A stretch of DNA of 64,000 bases from Teichococcus aerophilus (GTDB lineage: Bacteria; Pseudomonadota; Alphaproteobacteria; Acetobacterales; Acetobacteraceae): the NCBI RefSeq assembly GCF_014490485.1, contig NZ_JACTVA010000004.1, positions 62,001 to 126,000 on the forward strand, read 5' to 3'. This document shows positions 62,583 through 64,000 of the stretch, piece by piece. The notes below the pieces were generated by a model. It did not search any database. It was not told the DNA's origin and saw only the letters and a list, made by a program, of their open reading frames with translations. Positions within the stretch are counted from its first letter, which is position 1, and every line of letters begins with the position of its first letter. The translations under genes and the position numbers were made by a program.

Positions 62583-63233
62583 TCAGAGAAGCAGTCCGCC
62601 GCCGTCCTGCATCAGCAGCGTGTCGCCGTTCTCGGTGAGCAGGACGAAGGGCTCGGTGACCACGAAGGTGGCGGAGAGCTGCATCACCAGCGGTTCTTCC
62701 GCATCCTGTACCTTGATGCGGTAGCCGGAGCCGGCGGCCGGCGCGTTGAAGGTGGCCGAGGCGGAACCGGCGGCGACGCTGACCGGGACGGGCCCGCTGA
62801 CGACGGCGCCGGATGCATCGAGGATGCTGAACTGCAGCGTATTGACCGGCCCGGTGACGCGCGCGGCCACCGTGAAGCTGCGGCCGATGTAGAGGCCGGC
62901 CGGAATGGGATCGAGCGCCACGGTGCGCGTCTGCACCGCGACGCCCAGGCTGAACAGCATGGAGAGCGCGGCGCCGACGGTGATGCGCACTGGCGGGGCC
63001 GAGGCATCCAGCACCAGCCCGTTGCCGACCGCGCCGCCGCTGCGGACCGGGATCAGGCTGAGCGAATCCGCCGATTGCAGCAGGATGAGATGGCCGGGCA
63101 GCAGCTTGTCCGCCACGCTGGCGAAGTAGCCGGGGGCCAGCACCGCGGCGCGGGTGTCGGTGGTGGTGTAGAGCCACATCGTGAAGCCGCCGGCTGATTC
63201 CAGCGGCGACAGATTGCGGGCGTCGAAGGCCAT
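62583..63233 (-). CDS. Phage structural protein, first gene of the module
   Basis: A 216-residue protein of unknown family. The first half (1-95) has SPLESAGGFTMWLYTTTDTRAAVLAPGYFASVADKLLPGHLILL, a stretch that recurs in small phage structural proteins encoded before tail fibres. The second half (about 110-195) is a beta sandwich-like domain, ending in LLTENGDTLLMQDGGGLLL. Not identified with confidence. A promoter candidate lies about 130 bp upstream. Confidence 0.6.
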   Translation of the reverse strand: MAFDARNLSPLESAGGFTMWLYTTTDTRAAVLAPGYFASVADKLLPGHLILLQSADSLSLIPVRSGGAVGNGLVLDASAPPVRITVGAALSMLFSLGVAVQTRTVALDPIPAGLYIGRSFTVAARVTGPVNTLQFSILDASGAVVSGPVPVSVAAGSASATFNAPAAGSGYRIKVQDAEEPLVMQLSATFVVTEPFVLLTENGDTLLMQDGGGLLL

Positions 63234-63370
63234 GCGCGTCTCCTCGGACGTGTCCAGGGGGATGGGCGCGCGCCGGCGCCCGGCCTGCCGAGGGGGCGGG
63301 CAGGCCAGGTGCCGGGCGCGAATGGAATGGGGGGAGGGCCAGGGCGCAATACGCCCGTTGACGGGGGTGG

Positions 63371-63399
63371 AAGTAGCAGGAACATTAGCCGGAAGTCAA
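63371..63399 (-). promoter_or_regulatory. Candidate promoter of the phage-like module
   Basis: On the minus strand, TTGACT (63394-63399) and CTACTT (63371-63376) are 17 bp apart, next to a strongly AT-rich patch (63395-63435) that stands out from the GC-rich surroundings. The gap 63234-63526 holds no gene. Confidence 0.35.
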
Positions 63400-63526
63400 G
63401 AAAAAAATCCTATATTCGGCTTTGTATTCACATGACATGGACCGGGCCACGGCTTCACCGTTAGGCTGGCCGGCTGTTGTCCAGCCTTATGTCCAGCCGC
63501 GCGTCCGGGCTGGGGGGAACCGCGCC

Positions 63527-64000
63527 ATGCTCCGTCGAATGCTCGCCGCCACGTTCTGCGCCGCCCTGGCCGTCACCACGTTGCCCCCTGCCGCATCCGC
63601 GCAGGTTCAGGCCCAAGCTCCGGCACCGAATGCGGCGCAGCCGGGGGCGGGGACGACGCTGAACGTCTACAACTGGTCCGACTACATCGACCCCTACGCC
63701 GTCTCCCGCTTCCAGCAGGAAACCGGCATCCGCATCCGCTACGACGTGTATGACAGCCTGGAGACGCTGGAGGGCAAGCTCTCCGCCGGGCGGTCCGGCT
63801 ACGACATCATCGTGCCGACCAGCGAGCCCACCTTCGCGCGGCTGGTGCGGGCGGGCGCGCTGCTGCCGCTGGACCGCGCGCGGATTCCGAATTGGACCAA
63901 CCAGGACCCGGCGCTGCTGCAGCGCGTGGCTTCCAGCGACCCGGGCAACCGCTTCGGGGCCATCTACCTGTACGGCACTGTCGGCCTCGGCATCCGGGTG
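63527..64000 (+). CDS. Polyamine-type ABC transporter substrate-binding protein, N-terminal part
   Basis: The first 158 codons are inside the window and the frame stays open to the edge. A signal peptide (MLRRMLAATFCAALAVTTLPPAASA) leads into LNVYNWSDYIDPYAVSRFQQETGI and YDSLETLEGKLSAGRSGYDIIVPT, the signature of PotD/PotF putrescine/spermidine receptors. RLVRAGALLPLDRARIPNW fits as well. GGGGGGAA lies about 8 nt before the ATG at 63527. A permease operon may follow beyond the window. Confidence 0.9.
   Translation, partial: MLRRMLAATFCAALAVTTLPPAASAQVQAQAPAPNAAQPGAGTTLNVYNWSDYIDPYAVSRFQQETGIRIRYDVYDSLETLEGKLSAGRSGYDIIVPTSEPTFARLVRAGALLPLDRARIPNWTNQDPALLQRVASSDPGNRFGAIYLYGTVGLGIRV

Noticed and set aside
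60345-63197. A 950-codon open frame on the plus strand
   Set aside because: It is the antisense of the tailspike gene and the first gene of the phage module; low-complexity Gly/Ala/Asp/Val composition indicates a shadow frame.
57563-63233. A complete prophage
   Set aside because: No integrase, repressor, terminase, portal, capsid, tail tube or attachment repeats were found in the module or its flanks.

Overview
The window is 64 kb of very GC-rich DNA, densely coding, with strongly GC-biased third codon positions. It looks like the chromosome of an alphaproteobacterium, most likely Acetobacteraceae (Roseomonas-like). This placement is inference from gene content and order: an infA-maf-RNase E/G-yacG block beside tRNA-Phe, a fused trpE(G) behind a short Trp-rich leader peptide, intracellular PHB depolymerase, Bug-type solute receptors and many orphan family-5 binding proteins. 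No rRNA, CRISPR array, integrase or complete IS was seen.

Layout. 1-2.5 kb: the start of a probable CoA-transferase, a GNAT acetyltransferase, dienelactone hydrolase and a flavin reductase. 2.7-5.9 kb: a three-gene, translationally coupled glycan operon whose last stop codon carries a 112-bp MITE. 6-9 kb: PHB depolymerase and a BaiN-like flavoprotein. 9-16 kb: nrdAB behind paired NrdR boxes with a DnaA box between them (NrdB is the Phe-for-Tyr, Chlamydia-type subclass), then trpL-attenuator-trpEG. 16-27 kb: an orphan binding protein and a nine-gene leftward amino-acid catabolic cluster headed by a GntR regulator. 27.6-34 kb: an MHYT-GGDEF-EAL protein, galE, an Fsr-like exporter and ureidoglycine aminohydrolase. 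34-45 kb: a Kelch protein and a leftward operon (class III aminotransferase, binding protein, dimethylformamidase-like hydrolase, binding protein, GMC oxidoreductase) divergent from a TetR-type regulator. 45.8-53.5 kb: housekeeping genes (tRNA-Phe, yacG, RNase E/G-like, maf, infA, hisD, hisG, murA, dcd). 53.5-57.5 kb: a PEP-CTERM protein behind a sigma-54-type promoter, tRNA-Thr, radC and an MFS carrier. 57.5-63.3 kb: a leftward phage tail-fibre and lysis module without head, packaging or integration genes. 63.5 kb to the end: the start of a polyamine-type binding protein.

The most distinctive non-coding signal is a dispersed repeat family. About thirteen palindromic units, each with a GGGGAA/TTCCCC stem and a flanking pyrimidine run, lie just after stop codons. 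Twelve of them form six inverted pairs. Three pairs (A, B, C) are 244-248 bp long and share an internal core, and a fourth (F) is a degenerate 248-bp copy. They look both like strong bidirectional terminators and like a small non-autonomous mobile element.

All functions are assigned by reading motifs and gene context only; no database search was run.
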